From Sulfurospirillum sp. UBA4058 (GTDB taxonomy: Bacteria; Campylobacterota; Campylobacteria; Campylobacterales; Sulfurospirillaceae), in assembly GCA_002382085.1 (NCBI GenBank), contig DFZK01000012.1:303494-367493 (forward strand): 64,000 nucleotides of DNA. Reading direction: 5' to 3'. Position numbers and translations under genes: made by a program. Shown one piece after another: positions 8,869 through 17,996 of this stretch. The notes below the pieces were generated by a model. It saw only the letters and a list, made by a program, of their open reading frames with translations, did no database searches and was not told the origin of the DNA. Position 1 is the stretch's first letter; each line of letters opens with the position of its first letter.

Positions 8869-11059
8869 CGCTGTACGTGAAAACCAGTTTATCGGCTTTA
8901 CAATCGATACGGCAAACGCCGCCGTTTTTTAACCGACCGAAAAGAACCTCTTCGGAAAGGGTTGTTTTAATCTGTTCGGCAATCACGCGACGCATAACGC
9001 GCGCACCCATCTCTTTGCTATAGCCCTCTGCGGCGAGGTATTTCTTTGCCGCTGGCGTGGCTTGAATTTCGACATGTTTGTTTTTAAGTTGATCGCTCAG
9101 TTCGTTTAACATCTTCTCCACGACATGGATCATCACGGATTCGCTTAAAGGTGCAAAATGAATCACTTCATCCAAGCGGTTTCGAAACTCCGGAGAGAAG
9201 AAGTTTTTAATGGCCTGATCGCTTCGCGAACTCTCACTCTTCGTAAAGCCCATCGTCGGCGCTTCTTTGGTTCCGAGATTGGACGTCATGATGATGATAA
9301 CGTTGCGAAAATCGATCTTCGTTCCGTTGTTATCCGTCAACGTCGCACTGTCGAAAATCTGCAGTAAAATGTTCAGCATATCGGGATGCGCTTTTTCGAT
9401 TTCGTCTAAAAGTAACACGCTGTACGGATGCTTTTTGATCGCTTCGCTGAGCTGTCCGCCCTCATCGTAACCGACGTATCCCGGAGGTGCGCCGATCAAG
9501 CGACTGACGGTATGTTTTTCCATGTATTCGCTCATATCGTAACGCTCGAAATGAACACCCAGTTCATACGCCAGCTGTTTAGCAACTTCGGTTTTCCCCA
9601 CGCCCGTAGGACCGGCAAATAAAAACGCTCCGATCGGTGAGGTCGGATTTCCCAGTCCTGCACGGCTACGTTTGATCGCTTTTGCCAAGGCTTCGATTGC
9701 CGCGTCTTGTCCAAAAATTTTCGCTTTGAGATGCGACTCCAAGTGCTGCATCATCTCGCCCTCGTCTTTGCCGACGTTCGGACTCGGAATATGCGCTACC
9801 CGTGAGAGTACGGCTTCAATGTCGCTGAGTTCGACGACTTTTTTACGTTTTTTCGCCAAATGAAACGACGCACCCACTTCGTCAATCAGATCGATCGCCG
9901 AATCGGGTAAAAATTTATCGCTGATATATTTTTTCGCAAGTTCCACCGATGCGCGAATCACTTCATTCGGGTACTTGACGCCGTGGTGTTTTTCGTAGCT
10001 ACTTTTCAAGCCTTTCAAGATCAAAAACGAATCTTCGAGGCTCGGTTCCAACACATCGATTTTGGCAAAGCGACGACTGAGAGCTTTGTCTTTATCGAAG
10101 AAATTGCGAAATTCTCCGTACGTCGTCGCGCCGATACAACGAATTTTTCCCGAGGCTAAAGAGGGTTTTAACAAATTGGAAAGGTCCATCGAACCGCTTC
10201 CGGTGGCACCCGCTCCTACGATCGTATGAATTTCGTCGATAAATAAGATCGCCCCTTTTTTTTGCTCCAATTCGTTTAAAATTTCCTTGAGACGTTTTTC
10301 AAAATCGCCTCGATACTTGGTTCCGGAGAGCAAAGAGCCCATATCGAGGGCATAAACGGGCGTGTTTTTTAAAATCTCGGGGACGACGTTTTCGCTAATT
10401 TTTTTTGCTAACCCTTCGACAATCGCCGTTTTACCGACGCCGGGTTCTCCGACCAAGATCGGATTGTTTTTCTTTCTGCGACACAACACTTGCATCACGC
10501 GGGAAACTTCTTCGCTTCGTCCAATGAGCGGATCGATTTGATGGGATTTGGCTAAAGCGATGAGATCGAGCGTATACTTTGCCAAAGCACTTTCGCCCGC
10601 TTCCTCGTCGTTGTCGCTCTTTTTCTGTTCCGGTGCGCTCAGGGCGGTGACCTCTTCGGTAATTAAAAGCTTGTCTGCGCCTTGTTGCACTAAAAGTGAA
10701 ACGCAAAAAGCGTTGGGCTCGTCCATCATCGCGATTAAAAGGTCGTAGACGTTCGCTTCGCTTTTACCCGCACTTTTAACATGGAGCATCATGGTTTCGA
10801 TGACGCGCGTTAACGCAACCGTTTCGACGGGCTCGTAATTCTCTTCGTTGGGTACGATTTGGGGATGTGCGGCAAAATATTTTTCCATAGAACGTTGCAA
10901 AAACGTAATGCTTAAACCGCAATTGATCAAAAGATCGACGATATTTTCATTGCTTAAAAGTGCGTAAAAGAGATGATCGATCGTGATATATTCGTAGCGA
11001 TGTTTGCGAACGAACGTCATCGCATCGTTGAAAACGAAGTTGAGTTCTTGGCTAACCAT
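8858..11059 (-). CDS. clpA: ATP-dependent Clp protease ATP-binding subunit ClpA
   Basis: AAA+ unfoldase that feeds substrates into ClpP. The 733-residue chain has an N-terminal Clp repeat domain (to about residue 145), a first AAA+ module with Walker A GEPGVGKT at 204-211 and Walker B FIDEIHT, and a second with GPTGVGKT at 483-490 and [11 protein letters not shown]. There is no ClpB-type middle coiled coil, which separates it from ClpB. AAGGA precedes the ATG. It lies 11 bases after clpS and overlaps aat, consistent with an N-degron operon. Confidence 0.97.
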   Translation of the reverse strand: MVSQELNFVFNDAMTFVRKHRYEYITIDHLFYALLSNENIVDLLINCGLSITFLQRSMEKYFAAHPQIVPNEENYEPVETVALTRVIETMMLHVKSAGKSEANVYDLLIAMMDEPNAFCVSLLVQQGADKLLITEEVTALSAPEQKKSDNDEEAGESALAKYTLDLIALAKSHQIDPLIGRSEEVSRVMQVLCRRKKNNPILVGEPGVGKTAIVEGLAKKISENVVPEILKNTPVYALDMGSLLSGTKYRGDFEKRLKEILNELEQKKGAILFIDEIHTIVGAGATGSGSMDLSNLLKPSLASGKIRCIGATTYGEFRNFFDKDKALSRRFAKIDVLEPSLEDSFLILKGLKSSYEKHHGVKYPNEVIRASVELAKKYISDKFLPDSAIDLIDEVGASFHLAKKRKKVVELSDIEAVLSRVAHIPSPNVGKDEGEMMQHLESHLKAKIFGQDAAIEALAKAIKRSRAGLGNPTSPIGAFLFAGPTGVGKTEVAKQLAYELGVHFERYDMSEYMEKHTVSRLIGAPPGYVGYDEGGQLSEAIKKHPYSVLLLDEIEKAHPDMLNILLQIFDSATLTDNNGTKIDFRNVIIIMTSNLGTKEAPTMGFTKSESSRSDQAIKNFFSPEFRNRLDEVIHFAPLSESVMIHVVEKMLNELSDQLKNKHVEIQATPAAKKYLAAEGYSKEMGARVMRRVIAEQIKTTLSEEVLFGRLKNGGVCRIDCKADKLVFTYSGGN

Positions 11060-11070
11060 TTTTTATCCTT

Positions 11071-11382
11071 TCAATCTTCTTCCATGACGGCGCGAAGGGG
11101 AAATTTCTCCTCCTTTGCCATTTTACGTACGCGTGCCACTTTGGTTTCGGCAATTTCGTAAACGTAAACGCCGCACAATCCTTTGCCTTGTTCATGCACG
11201 TTTAACATAATTTCGGCGGCTTTTTCAAAACGATGATTAAAGACTTGCATCAAGACTTTAATCACAAAATCCATACTGCTGTAATCGTCGTTTAAGAGCA
11301 AAACTTTATAGAGTTTAGGCTCTTGAACTCTGATCGCCTCAGCGGTGTCGTTTTGAACTTCCCCTTGCGCCTTTGAATGCAT
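11071..11382 (-). CDS. clpS: ATP-dependent Clp protease adaptor ClpS
   Basis: Recognises destabilising N-terminal residues and hands the proteins to ClpA. At 103 residues it is the normal size. The core YKVLLLNDDYSSMDFV motif and the following helices with HEQGKG and VYEIAETKV match the fold; the LNDD stretch is part of the N-degron pocket. The flexible N-terminus is about 25 residues. It begins 6 bases after the upstream thioredoxin-lipoprotein stop and is followed at once by clpA. Confidence 0.96.
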   Translation of the reverse strand: MHSKAQGEVQNDTAEAIRVQEPKLYKVLLLNDDYSSMDFVIKVLMQVFNHRFEKAAEIMLNVHEQGKGLCGVYVYEIAETKVARVRKMAKEEKFPLRAVMEED

Positions 11383-11388
11383 AGTTCC

Positions 11389-11994
11389 CTACTTTTCCAC
11401 GATACGGTCGATGTCGCGTTGAATCACGTCCAAACCGACTTTACCGATGTAAAATTTATTGTCGGGAAGATTGGTGTAAATATCCCGAACGTTTTGATAA
11501 ACGCCTTTTTTCAAAACGACCTTAAACGGTACTTGGAGCGTCGCTTTATACTGAATATCGCGTAAAATCGTCTCGACCAAACGCTTATTGCTTGCCGCAT
11601 TACTGATAAAATAATAGGCGTTGTATTTCGCGGCAAAATTTTCGACCACGTACTCATCGCTTACCTCTTCAAAAAAGTTCAGCCCGATGAGCATGACGTT
11701 ATCGCTATTTTGCAACTGAAAGTCCATCAATGAAGGGGCTTCCTCTTGACAAGGTGCACAAAACGTACCGAAGATATCAAACATAAGAATCTTCTCTTCA
11801 TCGTCTTCAATGACAAACCCGCCGTTTTTTCGTAAAAGCGTTATTTTCGCGCCCGAAACGCTTTTGAGTTCCACTTTATCGCCGTCTTTAAACGGCTCAA
11901 CGATGCTTGGCGAAGCTTTAGGAGTCGAAGAGTCGCAACCGATAAAAAACGTTAGTGACATTATTGTCAAAAAAAGTCGTAAGAAATGTTTCAT
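11389..11994 (-). CDS. TlpA-type thioredoxin-fold lipoprotein
   Basis: A 201-residue exported protein. The N-terminus has a hydrophobic signal followed by FIGC, a plausible lipobox, so it is probably tethered in the periplasm. The redox motif is CAPC within FGTFCAPCQEEAP, followed by LIGLNFFEE, typical of TlpA/ResA-like thiol:disulfide proteins. As I recall a protein of this type occupies the same slot between smpB and clpS in C. jejuni. Its partner is unknown; cytochrome c maturation or general periplasmic thiol reduction are possible roles. Confidence 0.8.
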   Translation of the reverse strand: MKHFLRLFLTIMSLTFFIGCDSSTPKASPSIVEPFKDGDKVELKSVSGAKITLLRKNGGFVIEDDEEKILMFDIFGTFCAPCQEEAPSLMDFQLQNSDNVMLIGLNFFEEVSDEYVVENFAAKYNAYYFISNAASNKRLVETILRDIQYKATLQVPFKVVLKKGVYQNVRDIYTNLPDNKFYIGKVGLDVIQRDIDRIVEK

Positions 11995-12049
11995 AAGATC
12001 ATCCTCATTTTTTCAAAATTCTACATGCTTTATATAAATAATATGTAAA

Positions 12050-12514
12050 TTACTCTTTATAAAGATGATTTTTGATAGCCGTTTTAGCCTCTCGTTCCGC
12101 ATCTTTGCGCTTCAAATCCTCGCGCTTATCGTGCAGGTTTTTACCGCGTACCAATGCGATTTCGACTTTAACGATATTTTTAGCGTTAAAATAAACCGAC
12201 AAAGGGACGATCGTCAGCCCTTCTTTTGCGACTTTGGCATCCCATTTTCGAAGTTCTTTAAGATGAAGCAATAATTTGCGATCGCTACGCTCGTTCGGTG
12301 CAAAATGTAAATTGGCGGTACTAAGATGCGAAATATGGGCATTGAGCAAAAACGCTTCGCCTTTAATCAATCGTACGAACGAATCTTTGAGATTGATTTT
12401 GCCTTGGCGAATCGCTTTCACTTCACTGCCTTGCAAGACGATTCCCGCTTCTAATTTTTCTAAAATTTCATAATCGTGATACGCTTTTTTATTACGTGCA
12501 ACGGGCTCACCCAT
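12050..12514 (-). CDS. smpB: SsrA-binding protein SmpB
   Basis: Binds tmRNA and brings it to stalled ribosomes for trans-translation. The 154 residues carry the family landmarks [27 protein letters not shown], and the basic C-terminal tail [10 protein letters not shown] that folds in the decoding centre. It follows ispE by 13 bases. The tmRNA gene itself was not found in this window. Nearby clpA and an SspB-like gene are relevant because ssrA-tagged proteins are Clp substrates. Confidence 0.97.
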   Translation of the reverse strand: MGEPVARNKKAYHDYEILEKLEAGIVLQGSEVKAIRQGKINLKDSFVRLIKGEAFLLNAHISHLSTANLHFAPNERSDRKLLLHLKELRKWDAKVAKEGLTIVPLSVYFNAKNIVKVEIALVRGKNLHDKREDLKRKDAEREAKTAIKNHLYKE

Positions 12515-12527
12515 TTAAAAACCTCTT

Positions 12528-13301
12528 CTATTTTTCTTTGATTCTAAAAAAACTGCTACCGCTACCGCTAAAAAACCATCCCTCTTTTGCCATCGTCGAA
12601 AGCTCCGGATAGGCTTTTAAACACGCGGCGTACAGATCGTTGAGCATTTTAGGTTCATACGATGCTAAAAGCTCCGCACTGGTGCACGAAAACATACGAA
12701 AAGCGATTTGCGGCGTAATCGATGCTAAAAAGAACTCCCGAAAGGTCGCATAAACGCGCGCCGTGTCGCAGGCAAGATCCGGCGTAAAAACCTCAAGCTC
12801 CAACGCCTCTTCATCATAGGATTCCACGATTTCGCCGATACCGCTGACGTTGGCACTTTCATACCCCGAAACAAAGAATGCGACGTCGGCTCCCACGCGT
12901 GCGCCGATATGCATCATCTCTTCGTTCGATAAGGAAAGCTCCGCCGTGTCGTTGAGCATCCGTAAAAAGGTTGCCGCATCGCTGCTTCCGCCGCCAAGAC
13001 CTGCTCCTGTGGGGATTTTTTTCTTTACATGTAAAGCATACGATTGCATCACGCGCTCGATCTCTTTGGAAAATCCTTGATCGTGTAAAGCGCGATAGAT
13101 TTTATAAAGCGTATTGTGTTCAAGCGCACACTGAAAATCACCGACCAACTCAAACGCTTGCGTCGTTTGTTTCGGAACGAAAGAGAGCGTATCGAAGAGA
13201 TCGCGAACGCGCATAAACCGAGAATAAAGCTCGTGATAATTCCCGCGCGTACCGACGATTTTGAGAAAAATATTGACTTTAGCGTGAGCAAAATAGTGCA
13301 T
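12528..13301 (-). CDS. ispE: 4-diphosphocytidyl-2-C-methyl-D-erythritol kinase
   Basis: GHMP kinase of the non-mevalonate isoprenoid pathway. The 257 residues start with AHAKVNIFLKI, then show the ATP-binding motif IPTGAGLGGGSSDAA and a C-terminal GSGSSFF loop, all diagnostic. It overlaps csrA by one base and precedes smpB. A TTACATGTAA copy at 13025-13034 encodes LHVK just before the kinase motif. Length is slightly below the E. coli enzyme, as is common in this phylum. Confidence 0.95.
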   Translation of the reverse strand: MHYFAHAKVNIFLKIVGTRGNYHELYSRFMRVRDLFDTLSFVPKQTTQAFELVGDFQCALEHNTLYKIYRALHDQGFSKEIERVMQSYALHVKKKIPTGAGLGGGSSDAATFLRMLNDTAELSLSNEEMMHIGARVGADVAFFVSGYESANVSGIGEIVESYDEEALELEVFTPDLACDTARVYATFREFFLASITPQIAFRMFSCTSAELLASYEPKMLNDLYAACLKAYPELSTMAKEGWFFSGSGSSFFRIKEK

Positions 13302-13528
13302 TATTTGAGCTTTTGACTAAGACTTAAAAGCAGTTCCGTTTCGACATGTCGGCTGGCTTCGATATTGCTTTCTTTGATGGCGCGTGCTAACTCCTCACGC
13401 AAAATTAACGTCTCTTTGGGCGCATCGAAACCGAGTTTAACGACGCCTTTGGAAATTTCAACGACGCGTATCGTCACGTTATCGTTTAAAACGATGCCCT
13501 CGCCGGTTTTTCGTGTCAGTATTAACAT
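13301..13528 (-). CDS. csrA: Carbon storage regulator CsrA
   Basis: Small RNA-binding dimer that represses translation at GGA-containing leaders; in Campylobacterota it controls flagellin and motility genes. The 75 residues begin MLILTRKTGEGIVL and keep the beta-strand core and the conserved KLGFDAPKE segment and the Arg of LREEL. The C-terminus is extended relative to the 61-residue E. coli protein. It overlaps truB by 7 bases and ispE by one. A near-copy of the window's palindrome, TAACATGTAA, includes its start codon (13523-13532). Confidence 0.95.
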   Translation of the reverse strand: MLILTRKTGEGIVLNDNVTIRVVEISKGVVKLGFDAPKETLILREELARAIKESNIEASRHVETELLLSLSQKLK

Positions 13529-14358
13529 GTAACGCCTTTTAGCGATAGTGAATTGAGAAGATATTCTACTCCATTTGCACTGATTTGCACAATGCTTAAA
13601 ACCTCATCGATGACGAGGGCATAAGTTCCTTTTTCGCGGCATTCAAACTTTTCAGCATCCAATTTTCGCCCTAACGCGATATCGCTCGGATCGCCTAAAT
13701 ACGTATTCATCGGTAAATCCAAGTAATCCAAAGGGTTTAAAGCACGTTCGTTATCGTAACGGAAATCGCCTTCATTCAAACGTTCTAAAGCACTTAACGC
13801 CCCGTCAAATCCCAATTTTCGTGCGATCATTTCGCCGATACTACGTACGTAACCGCCCTCCGAGATCGTGATATCAAACGTTAAAAACGGATGCGCGTAA
13901 TGTACCGCCGTACAAGCAAAAACTTCGCTGGTAATGTGTTTGAGCTCAAATGCCTTATCGGCGCGTGCCAAGTCGTAAGCGCGCTCGCCTTCGACCTTTT
14001 TTGCCGAATATTTAGGCGGTACGTAGCTTATTTTCCCGACCATACTCTTTAAAACGATGGCGATCGAATCCGGATGAAACGGCATCATCTGCTCGACGCG
14101 ATCAATTTTCTCGATGTCTAAACTCGGACTATGCGCCCCGATCCACAGCGTCGCACGATAGCGTTTGGGAGCTTTTTTCAAAAAACGAAAGAGCTTGGTA
14201 TAGCTTCCGAAAGCGACGATCAGCACGCCTTTGGCAAAAGGATCGAGCGTCCCCGAAAAGCCCGCTTTTTTAATGCCGTAACATCGTTTGATGCGGCTTA
14301 AAAAATGATTGCACACCGTGCCTTCGGGTTTGTAAGCGACAAAAAGGCGGTTGGACAC
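13522..14358 (-). CDS. truB: tRNA pseudouridine(55) synthase
   Basis: Forms pseudouridine 55 in the T-loop of tRNAs. The 278 residues show the N-terminal KPEGTVCN segment, the catalytic motif GFSGTLDPFAKGVL with its Asp, and the YVPPKYSAKKV and GGYVRSIGE motifs. It overlaps the helicase gene by one base and csrA by 7, so it is in the middle of a polycistronic transcript. Confidence 0.95.
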   Translation of the reverse strand: MSNRLFVAYKPEGTVCNHFLSRIKRCYGIKKAGFSGTLDPFAKGVLIVAFGSYTKLFRFLKKAPKRYRATLWIGAHSPSLDIEKIDRVEQMMPFHPDSIAIVLKSMVGKISYVPPKYSAKKVEGERAYDLARADKAFELKHITSEVFACTAVHYAHPFLTFDITISEGGYVRSIGEMIARKLGFDGALSALERLNEGDFRYDNERALNPLDYLDLPMNTYLGDPSDIALGRKLDAEKFECREKGTYALVIDEVLSIVQISANGVEYLLNSLSLKGVTC

Positions 14359-16406
14359 TAGATTTTCTCCACGAACGAAGCTAAGATATCGCGTTTCGTT
14401 CCGCTAAAATTGATCTGAAGTTTAAATTCTCTACCGACTTTACTGACTTCGCTCACGCGACCGATGCCGAAAATCTTATGTTTGACCAAATCGCCTTTTT
14501 TAAACGACGTCGTTTTTTCAAAAATCAAGCTTCCTTCGCACACGCCCGCCTCTTTTAAAAAACGGCTTTTACTGAGTTCGGCTCGGCGTCCTTTGTAAAA
14601 ACGACTGCTCGAATAGCTCAGCGTCAACTCTTTTTTCGCGCGCGTAATCGCAACGTATCCTAAGCGTCTTTCTTCTTCGATATCGCTTCCGTCTCCGATT
14701 AACGGGAAGAAGCCCTCTTCCAAGCCGATGACGAAAAGGTACTCAAACTCCAACCCTTTGCTGGCGTGAATGCTCATAATCGAGATATTTTCACTGTCGA
14801 TTTGATCTTGGTCGCTTTGAAGCGCAAGTTCGTTGAGGAAATCGTCCACGTTCATCTGCGGATTTTGTTTCACGTAATCTCGGAAAAGTCCGTAAAATTC
14901 GTCGATATTTGACAGTCTTTCCACCGAATCGGGTTGGTTGTCGTAATAGGACTTGATCGCAAACGCCTCTTCGATCGCATCGATCATATCGTAAGTAGAA
15001 TTGTGTTGAATCTCGCGCATACGGTCGATATTTTGCACAAACGCTTTGAGGGCGACGGCCGCTTTTTTCGTTGCTTCTTTTTCGATGATCTCTTCGTGTT
15101 TACCGATGTATTCGTACACCGATAAACGCTCATCGTACGCGGCTTTAAAAATACGTTCCATCGTTACTTTTCCGAGTCCGCGTTTGGGACGGTTGATGAT
15201 GCGCTTGATGGAGAAATCGTCATGCGGATTGGCGATCATACGTAAATAACTAATCACGTCTTTGACTTCCGCACGCTCGTAAAATTTGACGCCGCCGACC
15301 ATGTTGTAAGGAATTTGCGCTTTATTGAGACCCTCTTCCAGCGAACGGCTTAAGGCGTTAATGCGGTATAAAACGGCGATGTCTTTAGGGTTAACGCCGC
15401 TTTCGATCAGTTTTTTAATGCGTTTAGCGATCGTGGATGCTTCTTGATTCTCGTCGCTTGATTCGATCACTTCGATCTCTTTTCCTTCGCCTTTGGTGCT
15501 CTCCAAAACTTTTCCGATGCGTCCGCGGTTATGATCGATCAAATCGTTGGCGGCTTTGAGAATCTGTGCGGTTGAGCGGTAATTTTTTTCAAGCTTAATA
15601 GTCGTCACGTCTTCAAACGACTCGTGAAATTCTAAAATATTTTTGATATTTGCGCCGCGCCAACCGTAAATGCTTTGATCGTCGTCGCCGACCACGCAGA
15701 GGTTGTCGTGCGTGCAACAAAGCTTTCGAAGCAGTTTATACTGCAATTCGTTCGTATCTTGATACTCGTCGACCATGATGTACTGATAACGTCGGCTCAT
15801 CTCTTCGCACAAGGCTTCGTCTTTTTCTAAAATGAGATAAGGCAAAACCAGCAAGTCGTCAAAATCGACCAAATTGTTCTCTTGCAGATACGTTTCGTAA
15901 CGTTCGTAGATCTTAGCGATCGTTTGATAATGTTTTTGTTCGGCTTTTTCCCATGCCGTTTGAGGATCGAGCAGAGAAGTTTTATAGCGTGAAATCTCGC
16001 TTGAAAGCATACCGGTCGGTAGCTCCGTCGAGGTATTGAGCGTTTTTAAAATACGTTTTTTATCATCGGTGTCGATCACGACAAAGCTGTTTTTTCGTCC
16101 GATTTTTTCGATGTGAAACTTCAGAAAAAGCAACCCGAATTTATGAAACGTACACAATAACGGAGGATACGACTGATGATCCCCGAGCAATGCCATCGCA
16201 CGTTCACGCATTTCGCTTGCGGCCTTGTTGGTAAACGTTAAGGTTAACGTATTGGACGGAGGAATGCCTTGCGCTAAAAGGTACGCCAAGCGAGCGGTGA
16301 TCGTTTTCGTTTTACCGCTACCGGCTCCCGCTAAAATCAAAATAGGACCGTCGATACATTCAACGGCTTTTTGTTGCGATTCGTTCAGTGTGGCTGCATC
16401 TTGCAT
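14358..16406 (-). CDS. UvrD/Rep/PcrA-family ATP-dependent DNA helicase
   Basis: Superfamily 1A 3'-5' helicase of 682 residues. Walker A AGAGSGKT is at residues 26-33, the TFTNKAASEMRER motif follows, and VDEYQDTN (motif II), GDDDQSIYGWRGA (motif III), ENYRST (motif IV) and the SIHASKGLEFEYLFVIGLEEG and VAITRAK motifs (V, VI) are all present. A Tudor-like C-terminal segment with KHKIFGIGRV is as in PcrA. Rep, UvrD and PcrA cannot be told apart by eye. It is the first gene of the nine-gene run down to aat. Confidence 0.93.
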   Translation of the reverse strand: MQDAATLNESQQKAVECIDGPILILAGAGSGKTKTITARLAYLLAQGIPPSNTLTLTFTNKAASEMRERAMALLGDHQSYPPLLCTFHKFGLLFLKFHIEKIGRKNSFVVIDTDDKKRILKTLNTSTELPTGMLSSEISRYKTSLLDPQTAWEKAEQKHYQTIAKIYERYETYLQENNLVDFDDLLVLPYLILEKDEALCEEMSRRYQYIMVDEYQDTNELQYKLLRKLCCTHDNLCVVGDDDQSIYGWRGANIKNILEFHESFEDVTTIKLEKNYRSTAQILKAANDLIDHNRGRIGKVLESTKGEGKEIEVIESSDENQEASTIAKRIKKLIESGVNPKDIAVLYRINALSRSLEEGLNKAQIPYNMVGGVKFYERAEVKDVISYLRMIANPHDDFSIKRIINRPKRGLGKVTMERIFKAAYDERLSVYEYIGKHEEIIEKEATKKAAVALKAFVQNIDRMREIQHNSTYDMIDAIEEAFAIKSYYDNQPDSVERLSNIDEFYGLFRDYVKQNPQMNVDDFLNELALQSDQDQIDSENISIMSIHASKGLEFEYLFVIGLEEGFFPLIGDGSDIEEERRLGYVAITRAKKELTLSYSSSRFYKGRRAELSKSRFLKEAGVCEGSLIFEKTTSFKKGDLVKHKIFGIGRVSEVSKVGREFKLQINFSGTKRDILASFVEKI

Positions 16407-16508
16407 CGTTCGGTCTACTTTTTATTTTTATTATAGCAAAAAAAGTTTAAGCAAACCTCTAAAGAGCGCGTAAGAAAGGTCATCATTGTTTTTACTATTA
16501 TTTTTGGT

Positions 16509-16514
16509 TATAAT
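16509..16514 (+). promoter_or_regulatory. Probable -10 element for the LysR gene
   Basis: A perfect TATAAT lies 52 bases before the chosen LysR start in an AT-rich, T-rich tract, as expected for the vegetative promoters of this phylum, which lack a conserved -35. The gap is shared with the divergent helicase operon. Confidence 0.55.
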
Positions 16515-16565
16515 AAAATGCTTAAACGAAGCACGGTTATACACTACGAAATTACAAGGATTTTT

Positions 16566-17471
16566 ATGTTAAAAGATTTCTCCAAAATAGAAACCTTTTT
16601 GACGGTCGTTCGTGAAAAAAGCTTTTCAAAAGCTTCTAAAAAACTCGGCATCAGTCAACCCGCCGTAACGCAACAAATCAAGCTTTTAGAAGAGTATCTG
16701 GATACGCAAATCGTCGATCGTAAAAAAAACGGTATTAAACTAACGACGGCAGGAGAAGAACTTTTCAAAGTTGCGATTAAACTCGAAAAACAGATTTTAG
16801 CAGCGGAACGCGAGATGTTACGACTCGTCAATAAAGAGGTTATTTTCGTCTTGGGAGCGTCTCCCGTGATCGGAAATTATATTCTACCCAACTTCCTCAA
16901 CGACATCCAAGAAGCGATTAAAAACAACGTGATGCTCAAAGTCGAAGATGCCGCGGGCATTACCGAAAAATTGCTCGATAAAAAAATCGATTTAGCATTG
17001 ATTGAAGCACCGATTTTCCAAGAAGGCATTATCTATCGCGAATGGCTCGAAGACGAGTTGGTCATCACCAGCCGCTCACCGCTTCCCAAAGTCGTTCGCA
17101 AAGAAGATTTGCTCTCCTACAATTGGATTTGCCGCGAAGAAGAGTCCAACACGCGTAAAATCATTCATGAAACGTTCGAGAAGATGGACATCGACTGCAA
17201 AAGCTTTAACGTCAAGAGTATCGTCACAAGCTCGACGGCCGTCAAAAATACGCTGATGAAAGCCAATATCGAAGAAAAACCGACCGTATCGATTCTCTCG
17301 AAACATATTATTAGCGAAGAGGTCGAACAAGGCTTGCTCTTTACGACGAAAATGAAGGGGCTTAAGTTGACGCGAATGCTCTATCTTTGCCATATCAAAG
17401 ACCGCAAACACGATGCTTTGATCGATAACGTTATCAATTATATTATGAGCAAACAAGAGCTCAAACATTAA
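16566..17471 (+). CDS. LysR-family transcriptional regulator
   Basis: The ATG at 16566 is preceded by AAGGA at good spacing and gives 301 residues; an upstream in-frame ATG lies almost on the TATAAT and is unlikely. The N-terminal winged helix-turn-helix (FLTVVREKSFSKASKKLGISQPAVTQQIKLLEE) is typical, followed by a long linker helix and a periplasmic-binding-like effector domain. Such proteins often control a neighbouring divergent gene, but here the divergent neighbour is a helicase, so the target is not evident. It is convergent with the SspB-like gene and interrupts an order otherwise like C. jejuni. Confidence 0.9.
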   Translation: MLKDFSKIETFLTVVREKSFSKASKKLGISQPAVTQQIKLLEEYLDTQIVDRKKNGIKLTTAGEELFKVAIKLEKQILAAEREMLRLVNKEVIFVLGASPVIGNYILPNFLNDIQEAIKNNVMLKVEDAAGITEKLLDKKIDLALIEAPIFQEGIIYREWLEDELVITSRSPLPKVVRKEDLLSYNWICREEESNTRKIIHETFEKMDIDCKSFNVKSIVTSSTAVKNTLMKANIEEKPTVSILSKHIISEEVEQGLLFTTKMKGLKLTRMLYLCHIKDRKHDALIDNVINYIMSKQELKH

Positions 17472-17500
17472 GGTTTGATGCTTACATGTAAAGATTAAAA

Positions 17501-17523
17501 CGGGTTGTGTCGCATACAACCCG
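17501..17523. terminator. Hairpin between convergent LysR and SspB-like genes
   Basis: CGGGTTGT and ACAACCCG form an 8-bp stem that can extend by two pairs around a CGC loop. An A-run precedes it on the plus strand, giving TTTTAATCTTT after the stem on the minus strand, so it best terminates the minus-strand pyrB-pepF transcript. A TTACATGTAA palindrome (17482-17491) lies 9 bases to its left. Confidence 0.65.
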
Positions 17524-17540
17524 CCTTCTTCTGCGCCTCG

Positions 17541-17996
17541 TTATTTTTTAATCAATTTTTGATTGTGAGGATTGGAAAGAAATGCGCTCATCGAGCGTTG
17601 TAAGCCGTTAGACTTGTCTTCTTTAGGTGCTTTTTTGCTTGAAGCCGTACCGAGGTTGATAAAAATAGGCACTTCCTCAACGATAATTTGTAAAATCGAC
17701 TCCATCGGGAACGTCACCAAAGAGCCGAAATTATGGCTTCCGAATCCCGCTTCAAAGCTAATCATGCCATTATAGACCTGCGTACTTTCAAACGTATACC
17801 CCGCCAAATAAAACATCGTAATGGGTTTAAAATTTTGGCGAATTTCAGGCGGAAGCTCCGGTTCAAACGTCACGTCGGCAATATTGGTCAAAACGGAAAA
17901 ATGGACGCCTCGCTTTAAAAGCAACTCCACCACCTCTTTACCGTGCTTCTTCATCAATTGACAAAACTCTTCGTCACCCAATAAAGCGTCAAGCAT
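17541..17996 (-). CDS. Conserved protein resembling ClpXP adaptor SspB
   Basis: A 151-residue soluble protein whose start overlaps the pepF 3' end and is preceded by AAAGGA. The central region (about residues 30-105) runs PPEIRQNFKPITMFYLAG, then a segment with an F-x-V-y-N-G-M-I-S-F pattern and LVTFPMESILQI. This follows, by eye, the order of conserved positions I remember for the SspB fold, especially the alphaproteobacterial type. It then has a 35-residue charged, Ser/Lys-rich linker and ends in LIKK, like the tethered ClpX-binding tail of SspB. A profile comparison would decide it. smpB, clpS and clpA are 4-8 kb away. Confidence 0.5.
   Translation of the reverse strand: MLDALLGDEEFCQLMKKHGKEVVELLLKRGVHFSVLTNIADVTFEPELPPEIRQNFKPITMFYLAGYTFESTQVYNGMISFEAGFGSHNFGSLVTFPMESILQIIVEEVPIFINLGTASSKKAPKEDKSNGLQRSMSAFLSNPHNQKLIKK

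Noticed and set aside
17076..17519. 147-residue minus frame opposite the LysR gene
   Set aside because: Antisense to a strongly supported regulator; no family features, and a hairpin terminator lies inside it.
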